From Acidobacteriaceae bacterium (GTDB lineage: Bacteria > Acidobacteriota > Terriglobia > Terriglobales > Acidobacteriaceae): DNA of 32,983 nucleotides. Made by a program: the position numbers and the translations under genes. How positions within the stretch are numbered: the first letter of the stretch is position 1; each line of letters starts with the position of its first letter. Below, in pieces: positions 15,895 to 24,329 of the stretch. The DNA is taken from assembly GCA_025357215.1 (NCBI GenBank), contig JANXPR010000555.1, forward strand, positions 1-32,983, written 5' to 3'. Under the pieces are notes generated by a model. It saw nothing but the letters and a program-made list of their open reading frames with translations, made no database searches and was not told the DNA's origin.

Positions 15895-17934
15895 ATGAAG
15901 TTAGCCAAAGTTTTTCTATGGCTGGTTGTCGCCGGGTTGGGTACGTTGGCTTTTGCCACCATCGCTCTCAAGCGCGGTGAGCCGATCAGCGCCATGTGGC
16001 TGGTGGTGGCCGCCGTTTGCACGTATGCACTTGGCTACCGTTTCTATAGCAAATTTCTGGCGGCGAAAGTTCTTGCGCTGGATGCCATGCGGGCCACTCC
16101 GGCCGAACGTCTGGAAAACGGACGCGACTTCATGCCCACCAACAAGTGGGTTGTCTTCGGCCATCACTTTGCCGCCATCGCCGGGCCAGGGCCGCTGCTC
16201 GGTCCGGTGCTTGCCGCGCAATTTGGATATCTTCCCGGCACGTTATGGATTCTGGTCGGCGCAATTTTTGCCGGATGTGTGCAAGATTTTGTGATTTTGC
16301 TTTTTTCGGTGCGGCGTGACGGCAAGTCGCTCGGTCAGATGGCGCGCGAAGAAATCGGCAAGACGGGCGGTACAGTGGCTTTCATCGCCGTACTGGGAAT
16401 TCTGATTATTCTGCTGGCCGTGGTCGCGTTGGTAATCGTGAACGCGCTGAAGAACAGCCCGTGGGGCGTGTTCACCATCGGCATGACGATTCCCATCGCG
16501 CTGCTCATGGGTGTGTATCTGCGCTACTTGCGTCCGGGACGCGTTTTGGAAGCGTCCGTGCTTGGCTTCCTGCTGGTGCTGGCATCAATCTTTGGGGGGC
16601 AGTGGGTGTCACAGTCGCCCAGCCTGGCCGGAGTGTTTACCTTGAGTGCCACGGCGCTGGCCGTGCTCATCATTATTTATGGATTCGCTGCGTCGGCGTT
16701 GCCGGTGTGGCTGCTTCTGGCGCCGCGCGATTATCTCAGCACTTTCGTAAAGCTGGGCACCGTGGGAATTCTGGCCATCGGCATTGTCATCGTTCGTCCG
16801 CATTTGCAGATGCCAGCGCTCACGCGATTTGTTGACGGCACTGGCCCAGTGTTTGCCGGTAACTTGTTTCCGTTTGCGTTTATCACCATTGCCTGCGGGG
16901 CCATCAGCGGATTTCATTCGCTGATTTCCAGTGGGACGACTCCCAAATTGATTGCCCGCGAGCCGCAAGCGCGCATGGTGGGATACGGAGCGATGATGGC
17001 GGAATCGTTCGTCGGCATCATGGCGATGATCGCAGCGTGCACCTTGCAGCCGGGAACATACTTTGCGGTTAACAGCGGCGCGGGGATGGTGGGCGGATCG
17101 CCGGCCGCCGCCGTCGCGACGATCAGCCAGTGGGGATTTCCTGTCACGTCCGACCAGATGAGCACGCTGGCGGCGGCCGTCGGCGAAAAGTCGCTTTTCT
17201 TTAGGACGGGCGGCGCGCCGGCATTTGCGCTCGGCATGGCCAAGATTTTTTCTGACTCGCTGGGCGGCACTGCGGTAATGGCATTGTGGTACCACTTTGC
17301 CATCATGTTTGAAGCACTCTTTATTCTTACCGTGCTCGATGCCGGCACGCGAGTGGCGCGCTTCATGTTGCAGGATGCGCTCGGCCATATATGGAAGCCG
17401 ATGGGCCGCACCAGTTGGTATCCCAGCATTGTTACCACCAGCGCGCTTGTCGTTCTAGCGTGGGCGTGGTTCCTGTGGCAGGGAATCAAAGACCCGCTGG
17501 GCGGGATCAACTCCCTGTGGCCGTTGTTCGGAATCTGCAATCAGTTGTTGGCGACGGTGGCGCTGTGTGTGGCTACAACCATCATCGTCAGGATGGGACG
17601 CGCGTGTTACATGTGGGTCACGCTGGCGCCGCTATGCTGGCTGCTTTTGGTGACGTTTTCTGCTTCCTGGCAGAAGATGTTCAATGCCAATCCATTGATA
17701 GGCTTTCTGGCGCATGCACGGCAACTGGCTGCCGGACCAACTACGGTTGACCTGGCACGACGCATTTTAAATGACCGTCTGGACGCCGCTGTCTGCGGCG
17801 TGCTGATGGTGTTGGTCAGCATGATTGTGATTGAGTCCGCAATGGTATGGGTGCGCGTGATTTCCGGCAGCCGCGCCGCGCAAACCAGCGAAGCGCCGTT
17901 TGTGCAGACGCGGTTTGCGGAGGACGCCATATGA
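15895..17934 (+). CDS. cstA: Carbon starvation protein CstA (pyruvate/peptide transporter family)
   Basis: 679 aa polytopic; KWVVFGHHFAAIAGPGPLLGPVLAAQFGYLPGTLWILVGAIFAGCVQDF is diagnostic of CstA. Confidence 0.96.
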   Translation: MKLAKVFLWLVVAGLGTLAFATIALKRGEPISAMWLVVAAVCTYALGYRFYSKFLAAKVLALDAMRATPAERLENGRDFMPTNKWVVFGHHFAAIAGPGPLLGPVLAAQFGYLPGTLWILVGAIFAGCVQDFVILLFSVRRDGKSLGQMAREEIGKTGGTVAFIAVLGILIILLAVVALVIVNALKNSPWGVFTIGMTIPIALLMGVYLRYLRPGRVLEASVLGFLLVLASIFGGQWVSQSPSLAGVFTLSATALAVLIIIYGFAASALPVWLLLAPRDYLSTFVKLGTVGILAIGIVIVRPHLQMPALTRFVDGTGPVFAGNLFPFAFITIACGAISGFHSLISSGTTPKLIAREPQARMVGYGAMMAESFVGIMAMIAACTLQPGTYFAVNSGAGMVGGSPAAAVATISQWGFPVTSDQMSTLAAAVGEKSLFFRTGGAPAFALGMAKIFSDSLGGTAVMALWYHFAIMFEALFILTVLDAGTRVARFMLQDALGHIWKPMGRTSWYPSIVTTSALVVLAWAWFLWQGIKDPLGGINSLWPLFGICNQLLATVALCVATTIIVRMGRACYMWVTLAPLCWLLLVTFSASWQKMFNANPLIGFLAHARQLAAGPTTVDLARRILNDRLDAAVCGVLMVLVSMIVIESAMVWVRVISGSRAAQTSEAPFVQTRFAEDAI

Positions 17935-18200
17935 AGCAACCGGGTGATCGGGTGAACGCGCGTGATCGGTTGATCGGGAAGAAACATCCACCACGGAGAC
18001 ACGGAGGCGCGGAGGAAAGGAACCAGATTGTCACCACGGAGACGCGGAGGCGCGGAGAGAGCGAAGTAAGGGAAAATCCCATCGATGGAAAGGCCACGTG
18101 CGACGATCCCGTCACGTGCAATCACCAGATCACCCGATCCCTCTACCCCTGTCATCCTGAGCGAGGCGGAGCGTCTGCGACGGCGCGCCGAAGGATCCCG
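17935..18200. repeat. Composite of three interspersed-repeat families between cstA and the ybdD-like gene
   Basis: GGGTGATCGGGTGAAC arm (about 17941-17977) and inverted arm (about 18103-18141) enclosing two CACGGAGACACGGAGGCGCGGAGG copies (17991-18020, 18034-18060), then a TCATCCTGAGCG...GAAGGATC copy (18151-18200). Confidence 0.9.
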
Positions 18201-18263
18201 GTGCTGCCGCCAGCTAAAGTTGCAGCCCCAGGGAGTTCTCTCGAAACTGTTTCTTACGAAAGC

Positions 18264-18452
18264 ATGCTCCGCTTGCGCCGGCGCCTTGCCGCCATCTGGA
18301 ACACTCTCGTCGCCACGCTGCGCGAGATTTTCGATGAATCCGCCTACGAACGGTTCTTGCTAAGGAGGCAAACGACACGATCGGTGACGAGCTACAGGGA
18401 GTTTTTGCGGGAGCGGGAAGACGAAACAGGCAGGCGAGCGAGGTGTTGCTGA
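18264..18452 (+). CDS. YbdD/YjiX-family small CstA-associated protein
   Basis: MLRLRRRLAAIWNTLVATLREIFDESAYERFLLRRQTTRSVTSYREFLREREDETGRRARCC: the Y..FL...HP-like/Y.EF.RER motif and C-terminal RCC match YbdD; position after cstA fits. Confidence 0.85.
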   Translation: MLRLRRRLAAIWNTLVATLREIFDESAYERFLLRRQTTRSVTSYREFLREREDETGRRARCC

Positions 18453-18498
18453 ATATTTTGAGGCTGCCGGCGACTTGAGCGGTGAAACTGTGGTGTGG

Positions 18499-18780
18499 TC
18501 AATGTAAGTCCAACGCGCCAATAAGCATCAAGCCGGCGAGCAGCGCTATAAACGCGCCTAGAAAGCGAAATAACCTCGTCATTATTCTTGTATTCAATTC
18601 ACGCATCTGGGGAGTCGGCGGAGGCCTCATATGTGGGTTTCGTTCACGGACGCTGGTGGTCCAGGCGTTGTAGTTGAGCGAAAGAGTCTTGGAGCCGAAC
18701 AATACGGCAACCCCGATTGTCGTCATTAATCCCCATAGAATGGCCATTGACCACATCATGCCATAGTCCTTGCGGGACAT
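18499..18780 (-). CDS. Small two-TM membrane protein, hypothetical
   Basis: 93 aa; two hydrophobic helices flanking a Pro-rich hydrophilic segment. Confidence 0.6.
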   Translation of the reverse strand: MSRKDYGMMWSMAILWGLMTTIGVAVLFGSKTLSLNYNAWTTSVRERNPHMRPPPTPQMRELNTRIMTRLFRFLGAFIALLAGLMLIGALDLH

Positions 18781-18835
18781 GAACGGTTAATCGGTTCAGA
18801 GCGAAGCGACAGCAAAATTAGGTTAAACTCTCTTC

Positions 18836-19351
18836 ATGCGGGTGATGGGTATTGATTGCGGCAGCGAGTACACCGGATACGGCGTGGTGGAAGAGCAAGA
18901 CCGCCAGCTGTTGTGCTGTGCCATGGGCGCGGTGAAGCTGCGGAACAAAGATTCCATGGCGCAGAAGCTGCAACAGATTTTTTCGGAGCTAACGGCAATC
19001 ATTGCGGAGCATCAGCCAGAACTTGTTGCGATAGAAGACGTCTTCTACGCGGTGAACGTAAAATCCGCGCTCAAGCTGGGGCAAGTGCGCGGCGTGGCCA
19101 TGCTGGCAGCTTCTTCCAACGGACTGCCGGTTACTGAGTACTCCCCGCTTTCCATTAAATCCGCGGTGGTGGGTTATGGCCGGGCGGAGAAAAGCCAGGT
19201 ACAGCAGATGGTGATGCGGCTGCTCCATTTACCCGCTCCGCCGGAGCCGGCCGACACGGCGGACGCATTGGCCATTGCCATCTGCCACATTCACACTTCG
19301 GCCACCCTGCAGCGGTATAAGAAGGTCCGCGTACAGACCACAACTTCATGA
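18836..19351 (+). CDS. ruvC: Holliday junction resolvase RuvC
   Basis: MGIDCGSEYTGYGVVE, VAIEDVFYAVNVKSALKLGQVRGV, DTADALAIAICH. Confidence 0.96.
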   Translation: MRVMGIDCGSEYTGYGVVEEQDRQLLCCAMGAVKLRNKDSMAQKLQQIFSELTAIIAEHQPELVAIEDVFYAVNVKSALKLGQVRGVAMLAASSNGLPVTEYSPLSIKSAVVGYGRAEKSQVQQMVMRLLHLPAPPEPADTADALAIAICHIHTSATLQRYKKVRVQTTTS

Positions 19352-20043
19352 ACCGCCAACTCCTTTATGCCCTGACGATGTTCGCTCTACTGATTTTCCC
19401 CGCGGCTTTGTCCGCGCAGTCGCCGCATGCCGCAGAAGGTGCTTCTACAGTAGCCACGGTAACTTTTGATTGTGACTGGCCGGCATTTACGCCACAGAAA
19501 TTCAGTGTCGTAGTAAAGGCAGATGGCAGCGCCAAGTACTCGTCCAGCAGTCCAACGCGCGCTAATGAAGAGAGCAGTTCCGCCGACGAAGACTACCAGT
19601 TGGATTTTAAGCTCACGCCGGCGACGCGCGATAAGATATTCAGCTTGGCCGAACAGGCCGACTACTTCAAGGGCGATTTCGACTACCGCAAGCACGCCAT
19701 TGCCAACACCGGCAAAAAGACGCTTTCCTATTCCGATGCCACGCGCCGCGCGCAAACGGTTTTCAACTATTCAGATAACCCTGCCATCCAGGAGTTGAAC
19801 CGGATCTTTCAAGGTATCTCCAACACGCTGCAACACGGACGCAGGCTGGTTTTTCTGCGCCGCTTTGACAAATTAGGTCTGGAAGCCGAGTTGAAGTATG
19901 CCGAACAGAACGCGGAGAGTCACAATCTGGCCGAGCTGCAATTGATTGCGCCGTTGCTGGAGAGCATTGTGGACGATAAATCCATCCTGAACATCGCTCG
20001 CCAGCGCGCCAAGCGGCTGCTGACTCAGAGCACGGCCCAGTAA
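19348..20043 (+). CDS. Secreted hypothetical protein
   Basis: ATGA overlap with ruvC; signal peptide (LLYALTMFALLIFPAALSAQ). Confidence 0.75.
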   Translation: MNRQLLYALTMFALLIFPAALSAQSPHAAEGASTVATVTFDCDWPAFTPQKFSVVVKADGSAKYSSSSPTRANEESSSADEDYQLDFKLTPATRDKIFSLAEQADYFKGDFDYRKHAIANTGKKTLSYSDATRRAQTVFNYSDNPAIQELNRIFQGISNTLQHGRRLVFLRRFDKLGLEAELKYAEQNAESHNLAELQLIAPLLESIVDDKSILNIARQRAKRLLTQSTAQ

Positions 20044-20055
20044 ATCTCAATCTCT

Positions 20056-20883
20056 TCAGGAGTTTTTCAGCAGGCGGAAGACTTCGGCCGTCTTATCCAG
20101 GGTCAAGGCCTCGGAACGGACGTCCGCACGGATCCCCGCTTCCTGCAGCGCCGCCTTGATCTTGCTTGCAGGAAAATCTTTCTTCAGATTGTTGACCAGC
20201 GTCTTGCGCTTCATGGCGAACAACGTTTTCAGGAACGAAATGAAGCTGCGGGCTTCCACGCCGAGCGCGTCGAACCTGGGAGCTACTCTGAGCCGGAGCA
20301 CGCCGGAATGGACTTTGGGTGGCGGTGAAAACGCGCTGGGCGGAAGCGTGAACAATAGTTCGGTATTGCAGTAAAGTTGCGTGGTGGCGGAGAGCAGTCC
20401 GTATTCGCTGGAGCCGGGCTGCGCGGTGATTCGTTCCGCAACCTCGCGCTGCACCATGATCACCACAACGTCAAACTGGTCATGAAATTCAAACAGCCGC
20501 AGCAAAATGTCTGACGTAATGTAGTAAGGCAGATTGCCCACGGCTTTTACGCGCTCGGCTTTCACGGGACGAAGGTCGTCCAGGGGACCGATCGTGCGCT
20601 TGAGGACGGTGCGGAAGTCCACGTTAAGGACGTCGCCTTCCAGTATCTCAACGTTGGAATAGCGCGAGTACTTGTAGCGCAGTTCGGTGGCCAGCAGGCG
20701 GTCGAGTTCAATGGCCACCAGCGCGCCGGCATTTTCCGCCAAAAGCTCTGTCAGTGCGCCCGCACCGGGGCCAATCTCCACCACCACCGAGCGGCTTACG
20801 TCACCCAGAGCGGCCACGATTCGTTTCGCGGCGTCTTCGTCGGTGAGAAAATTTTGTCCTAGCTTGGCGTTTTTTGCCGTCAA
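20056..20883 (-). CDS. rsmA: 16S rRNA (adenine(1518)-N6/adenine(1519)-N6)-dimethyltransferase RsmA/KsgA
   Basis: KLGQNFLTDEDAAKRIV, VVEIGPGAGALTELL, VGNLPYYITSDIL. Start trimmed to the TTG at 20883 because an AGGAG lies 6-7 nt upstream on the minus strand. Confidence 0.93.
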   Translation of the reverse strand: MTAKNAKLGQNFLTDEDAAKRIVAALGDVSRSVVVEIGPGAGALTELLAENAGALVAIELDRLLATELRYKYSRYSNVEILEGDVLNVDFRTVLKRTIGPLDDLRPVKAERVKAVGNLPYYITSDILLRLFEFHDQFDVVVIMVQREVAERITAQPGSSEYGLLSATTQLYCNTELLFTLPPSAFSPPPKVHSGVLRLRVAPRFDALGVEARSFISFLKTLFAMKRKTLVNNLKKDFPASKIKAALQEAGIRADVRSEALTLDKTAEVFRLLKNS

Positions 20884-21183
20884 CCTGCGCTCCTGAATCT
20901 GGATTGGTCGCGATCTGAGCTGGAATCCATCCGCTCGAATCCATGATCTGGAATCCAACGGATAATCCTATCAGCCGCTACCAGCGAGGCCAGAAGGCTT
21001 GCTTCCGGCCGTCCGGCACGGTAACCGCCGCCAATCCGCGGCTTTTTGCAGGGATTTAAGGGAGATTGGAGCACGAAAGGACGTACCTCTCTGTAAATTG
21101 ACCGTGCCGCCCGACCCCGTTAGACTCTGGTTAATACGGTTTGTGCCGGAGCCGGTTTCCCTCAAAGTCCCTTGGGAGGGCCC

Positions 21184-22671
21184 ATGAACATCGTTTTTGC
21201 CGCGTCAGAATGCGTGCCCTTTGCCAAGACGGGCGGGCTCGCCGACGTTGTTGGCGCATTGCCCAAGGCGCTGGCGGAACTCGGCCACAACGTAACGGTT
21301 TATCTTCCCAAATACAAGCAGACCAAGCTGAAAGACGCGCGCGTGGTGCTGCCCAGCGTGACCATTCCGTTTGATGACCAGTACCGCTTTTGCTCGGTCG
21401 TGGATGGCGGCAAGCTTTCCGGCGTGCAGTTTTACTTTATCGACTATCCGGCATTTTTTGATCGCGAAGCGCTCTATGGAACGCCGGCAGGCGATTATCC
21501 GGACAACGCGGAGCGTTTTGCTTTGTACAGCCGCGCCGTGGTGGAAGCGGCAAAGATTCTGGGCGCGCCAGACATCTTCCACTGCCATGACTGGCAGTCT
21601 GCGTTGATTCCAGTTTTGTTGCGGACCAGTTATGCCGATGATCCGGTGTATCGCAGCACGGCCACCGTTTTCACGATTCACAACATCGGCTATCAGGGAA
21701 TCTTTCCTCCGGACATACTGCCGTTGCTCATGCTGCCCTGGGACCTGTTTGCCATCGACAAAATGGAGTTCTGGGGCAAAGTCAACTTTCTGAAAGGCGC
21801 GCTGATGTCTTCTGACCACATCACCACCGTCAGCCGCCGTTACGCGCAGGAAATCCAAACGCCGGAATTTGGCTTTGGACTGGAAGGCGTTCTGCGCGGC
21901 CGCTCCGGCAACCTTACGGGAATCCTGAACGGCGTGGATTACAACGAGTGGAGTCCGGAAAAAGACAAGCTCACCGTGTGCCAGTACTATCCGGACAAGC
22001 TGGAAGGCAAGATGGGATGTAAGTACGATCTGTTGCGCCAGTTCGCAGTAGAGAGTCCGGACGTGAACCTGCCGGTGATTGGAATTGTTTCGCGCTTTGC
22101 GGCGCAAAAAGGATTTGACCTGATCGCAGAAATCGCCGGCCCGCTGGCCCGGCTGCCGGTGATCTTTACCATCCTGGGCAGCGGCGATCATGAATACCAA
22201 GAGTTGTTTTTGAAACTGGCCCGACAATTTCCGGGAAAATTTGCCGTCAAGATCGCGTATGACAACGTGCTGGCCCACAAGATTGAAGCCGGCGCCGACA
22301 TGTTCCTGATGCCGTCACACTACGAGCCGAGCGGCCTGAACCAGATGTACAGCCTACGCTATGGGACGGTGCCGATCGTCCGCGCAACCGGTGGCCTGGA
22401 CGATACGGTAGAACAGTGGGACCCCGAGACCGGCAAAGGAACAGGATTCAAGTTCACTAGCTACACTGGGCCGGCGTTGATGAACGCCGTCCAACAGGCG
22501 CTGGATGCGTTTGACAACAAACCCAAATGGAAGCAGTTGATGGTCAACGGCATGCGGAAAGATTTTTCCTGGGGCGCGTCAGCAAAAGACTATGTGAAAG
22601 TATTTGAGCGCCTGGTGGCGCCGAAGCCGGGACCCTCGAGTGAGAAGGTTGTGGAGTTCAGCCGGGCGTAA
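21184..22671 (+). CDS. glgA: Glycogen synthase (GT5)
   Basis: MNIVFAASECVPFAKTGGLADVVGALPKAL; HDWQSALIPVLL; MPSHYEPSGLNQMYSLRYGTVPIVRATGGLDDTV. Confidence 0.96.
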   Translation: MNIVFAASECVPFAKTGGLADVVGALPKALAELGHNVTVYLPKYKQTKLKDARVVLPSVTIPFDDQYRFCSVVDGGKLSGVQFYFIDYPAFFDREALYGTPAGDYPDNAERFALYSRAVVEAAKILGAPDIFHCHDWQSALIPVLLRTSYADDPVYRSTATVFTIHNIGYQGIFPPDILPLLMLPWDLFAIDKMEFWGKVNFLKGALMSSDHITTVSRRYAQEIQTPEFGFGLEGVLRGRSGNLTGILNGVDYNEWSPEKDKLTVCQYYPDKLEGKMGCKYDLLRQFAVESPDVNLPVIGIVSRFAAQKGFDLIAEIAGPLARLPVIFTILGSGDHEYQELFLKLARQFPGKFAVKIAYDNVLAHKIEAGADMFLMPSHYEPSGLNQMYSLRYGTVPIVRATGGLDDTVEQWDPETGKGTGFKFTSYTGPALMNAVQQALDAFDNKPKWKQLMVNGMRKDFSWGASAKDYVKVFERLVAPKPGPSSEKVVEFSRA

Positions 22672-22683
22672 ACCCAAGAACAT

Positions 22684-22904
22684 TTACCGCAGAGGACGCA
22701 GAGAAAACACAGAGCGGTCAGAGTCCAGTGGGAGTCAAGTTTCTCGGCGGTCTTCTGTGCCCTCCAGGTTAAACGGTCTTTTGAGGAATGAGATACGCGA
22801 TTCCATCCCAAAATCTCTGCCGTCGTCTCCGTTGTACCCAATCGGCAAAAGTCTCTAAAAGCTCTTACCGCAGAGGACGCAGAGGACCTTGAGTCGACAG
22901 AGTA
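22684..22904. repeat. ACCGCAGAGGACGCAGAGG-type repeats within a degenerate approx. 175-bp tandem duplication
   Basis: 20-nt identical block ttaccgcagaggacgcagag at 22684-22703 and 22865-22884, each followed by diverged but colinear sequence. Confidence 0.85.
22735..22857 (-). pseudogene. Decayed duplicate of the 3' end of the adjacent APC permease gene
   Basis: Colinear similarity to 22905-23030, e.g. ttctgtgccctc, gattccatcccaaaatctctgccgtcgtctccgttgtacccaat versus cctctgtgccctc, tattcctcccaaaatcaccgccgtcatcaccatggtcccaat. Confidence 0.7.
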
Positions 22905-24329
22905 CTAGCTTCCTCGGTGTTCCTCTGTGCCCTCTGTGGTAGTGCGGTTCTTTGCGAAGTACCAGTACACGGGTATTCCTCCCAAAATCACCGCCGTCAT
23001 CACCATGGTCCCAATGGGTGACGTTTCCATCTTGGCTTTGAAGGTATAAAACAGCACGACGGCAGCGCCCAGGATGAATACTGCGGGCACTACGGGATAG
23101 CCCCAAGTACGGAACGGACGATGCGTGTTGGGTTCGCGCACGCGGAAGACAAAGACCGTGCTGGCGGCCGTCATATAGAAAAGCCATTCGGCGAAGATGG
23201 CCAGTTCAAGAAAGTCCGTGAACTTGCCTCCGCCGAGCAAAAGCAAAATCGACATCACCGCCTGAACCACAATCGCCAGTGACGGCGTGTGAAAGCGCGG
23301 ATGGACTTCGGCCAGGGCCTTGAAGAAATATCCGTCGCGGGCCACGGCAAAGGGGACGCGTCCGCCGCTCATGATGGTTCCGTTTAGCGTGACCAGCATG
23401 GAAAGCGCCATGCCTGCCGAGACCAACGCCGCGCCGCCGGCTCCGATGGCAATCTGCGTGGCCAGCGATGCAGGAACGCGCGCGCCCGCTATGGCGGCCG
23501 AAGGCATTACGTATTGGATTGCCGCGTTCATCCCCATATAAAGGACGGCCACCAGGGCCACGCCGGCAATCAGCGCGATGGGAATGCTGCGCTCAGGATT
23601 CTTGATCTCACTGCTGACCATGTTCAGGTCATTCCAGCCATCGTAAGCCCACAGCGCGGCCACCAGCGCGGCCATGAATCCAGCCATACCGCCTTTGGCG
23701 CCGAGGAACGTGGTGTGAAAGTTGCCCCATCCGCCGGAAGCCGCGGTGAAGCCGATGAAGATGATGCCGAAAATCATCAGCACTTTCAGCGACGTAAGAA
23801 CCAGTTGGAAGCCGCCGGCTTTCTTTACACCGATGTAGTTGAGCGCGGAAATGAGAATCGTGGCGGCAACGGCCACGAGTTGGCCGTAAGAAACCGCCAT
23901 CGCATGCGTGCCCAAAGGAATGGTAAAGCAAACGGTACTGAGGAAACTGAGGCTGGAGAAAGTGCTGAGCACGTCCACCATGCCAGTGGTGATGCTGGCA
24001 ACGGACGCCGGTTTAGCCACCAGGAACCACGTCCACGCGTAAAGAAAGCTGGGCAGTGGGCCGTAGGCGTCACGGATGTAAACGTATTCGCCACCGGCCC
24101 ACGGTTTGATGGCGCCCAGTTCCGCGTAAGTGAGCGCGCCAAAGAATGAAAGCAATCCGCCGACGATCCATACCAGGTAAACGAGCGAGGGCGTGCCTAC
24201 ATCTTTCATCATCTCGCCGGACACGCGGAAGATTCCGCTACCGATGATGGTGCCCACCACGATGGCCATGGCGTGCCAGACGTTCAGTTCGCGCAACAGG
24301 TCGGGCTTCGAATTGTCAGGATTTGCCAT
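22905..24329 (-). CDS. APC-superfamily amino acid permease
   Basis: LNVWHAMAIVVGTIIGSGIFRVSGEMM, 12-TM-like pattern, YDGWNDLNMVSSEIKNPERSIP. Confidence 0.93.
   Translation of the reverse strand: MANPDNSKPDLLRELNVWHAMAIVVGTIIGSGIFRVSGEMMKDVGTPSLVYLVWIVGGLLSFFGALTYAELGAIKPWAGGEYVYIRDAYGPLPSFLYAWTWFLVAKPASVASITTGMVDVLSTFSSLSFLSTVCFTIPLGTHAMAVSYGQLVAVAATILISALNYIGVKKAGGFQLVLTSLKVLMIFGIIFIGFTAASGGWGNFHTTFLGAKGGMAGFMAALVAALWAYDGWNDLNMVSSEIKNPERSIPIALIAGVALVAVLYMGMNAAIQYVMPSAAIAGARVPASLATQIAIGAGGAALVSAGMALSMLVTLNGTIMSGGRVPFAVARDGYFFKALAEVHPRFHTPSLAIVVQAVMSILLLLGGGKFTDFLELAIFAEWLFYMTAASTVFVFRVREPNTHRPFRTWGYPVVPAVFILGAAVVLFYTFKAKMETSPIGTMVMTAVILGGIPVYWYFAKNRTTTEGTEEHRGS

Noticed and set aside
17847-18452. 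201-aa ORF as a complete protein
   Set aside because: It overlaps the end of cstA and reads through three repeat families; only the last 62 codons resemble a real protein (YbdD-like).
20884-20958. N-terminal 25 residues of the tracked rsmA ORF
   Set aside because: Not similar to RsmA N-termini; a better-placed TTG with AGGAG lies at 20883.
23514-24149. 211-aa plus-strand ORF opposite the APC permease
   Set aside because: Antisense shadow ORF of a clear polytopic transporter; no SD or recognisable motif.
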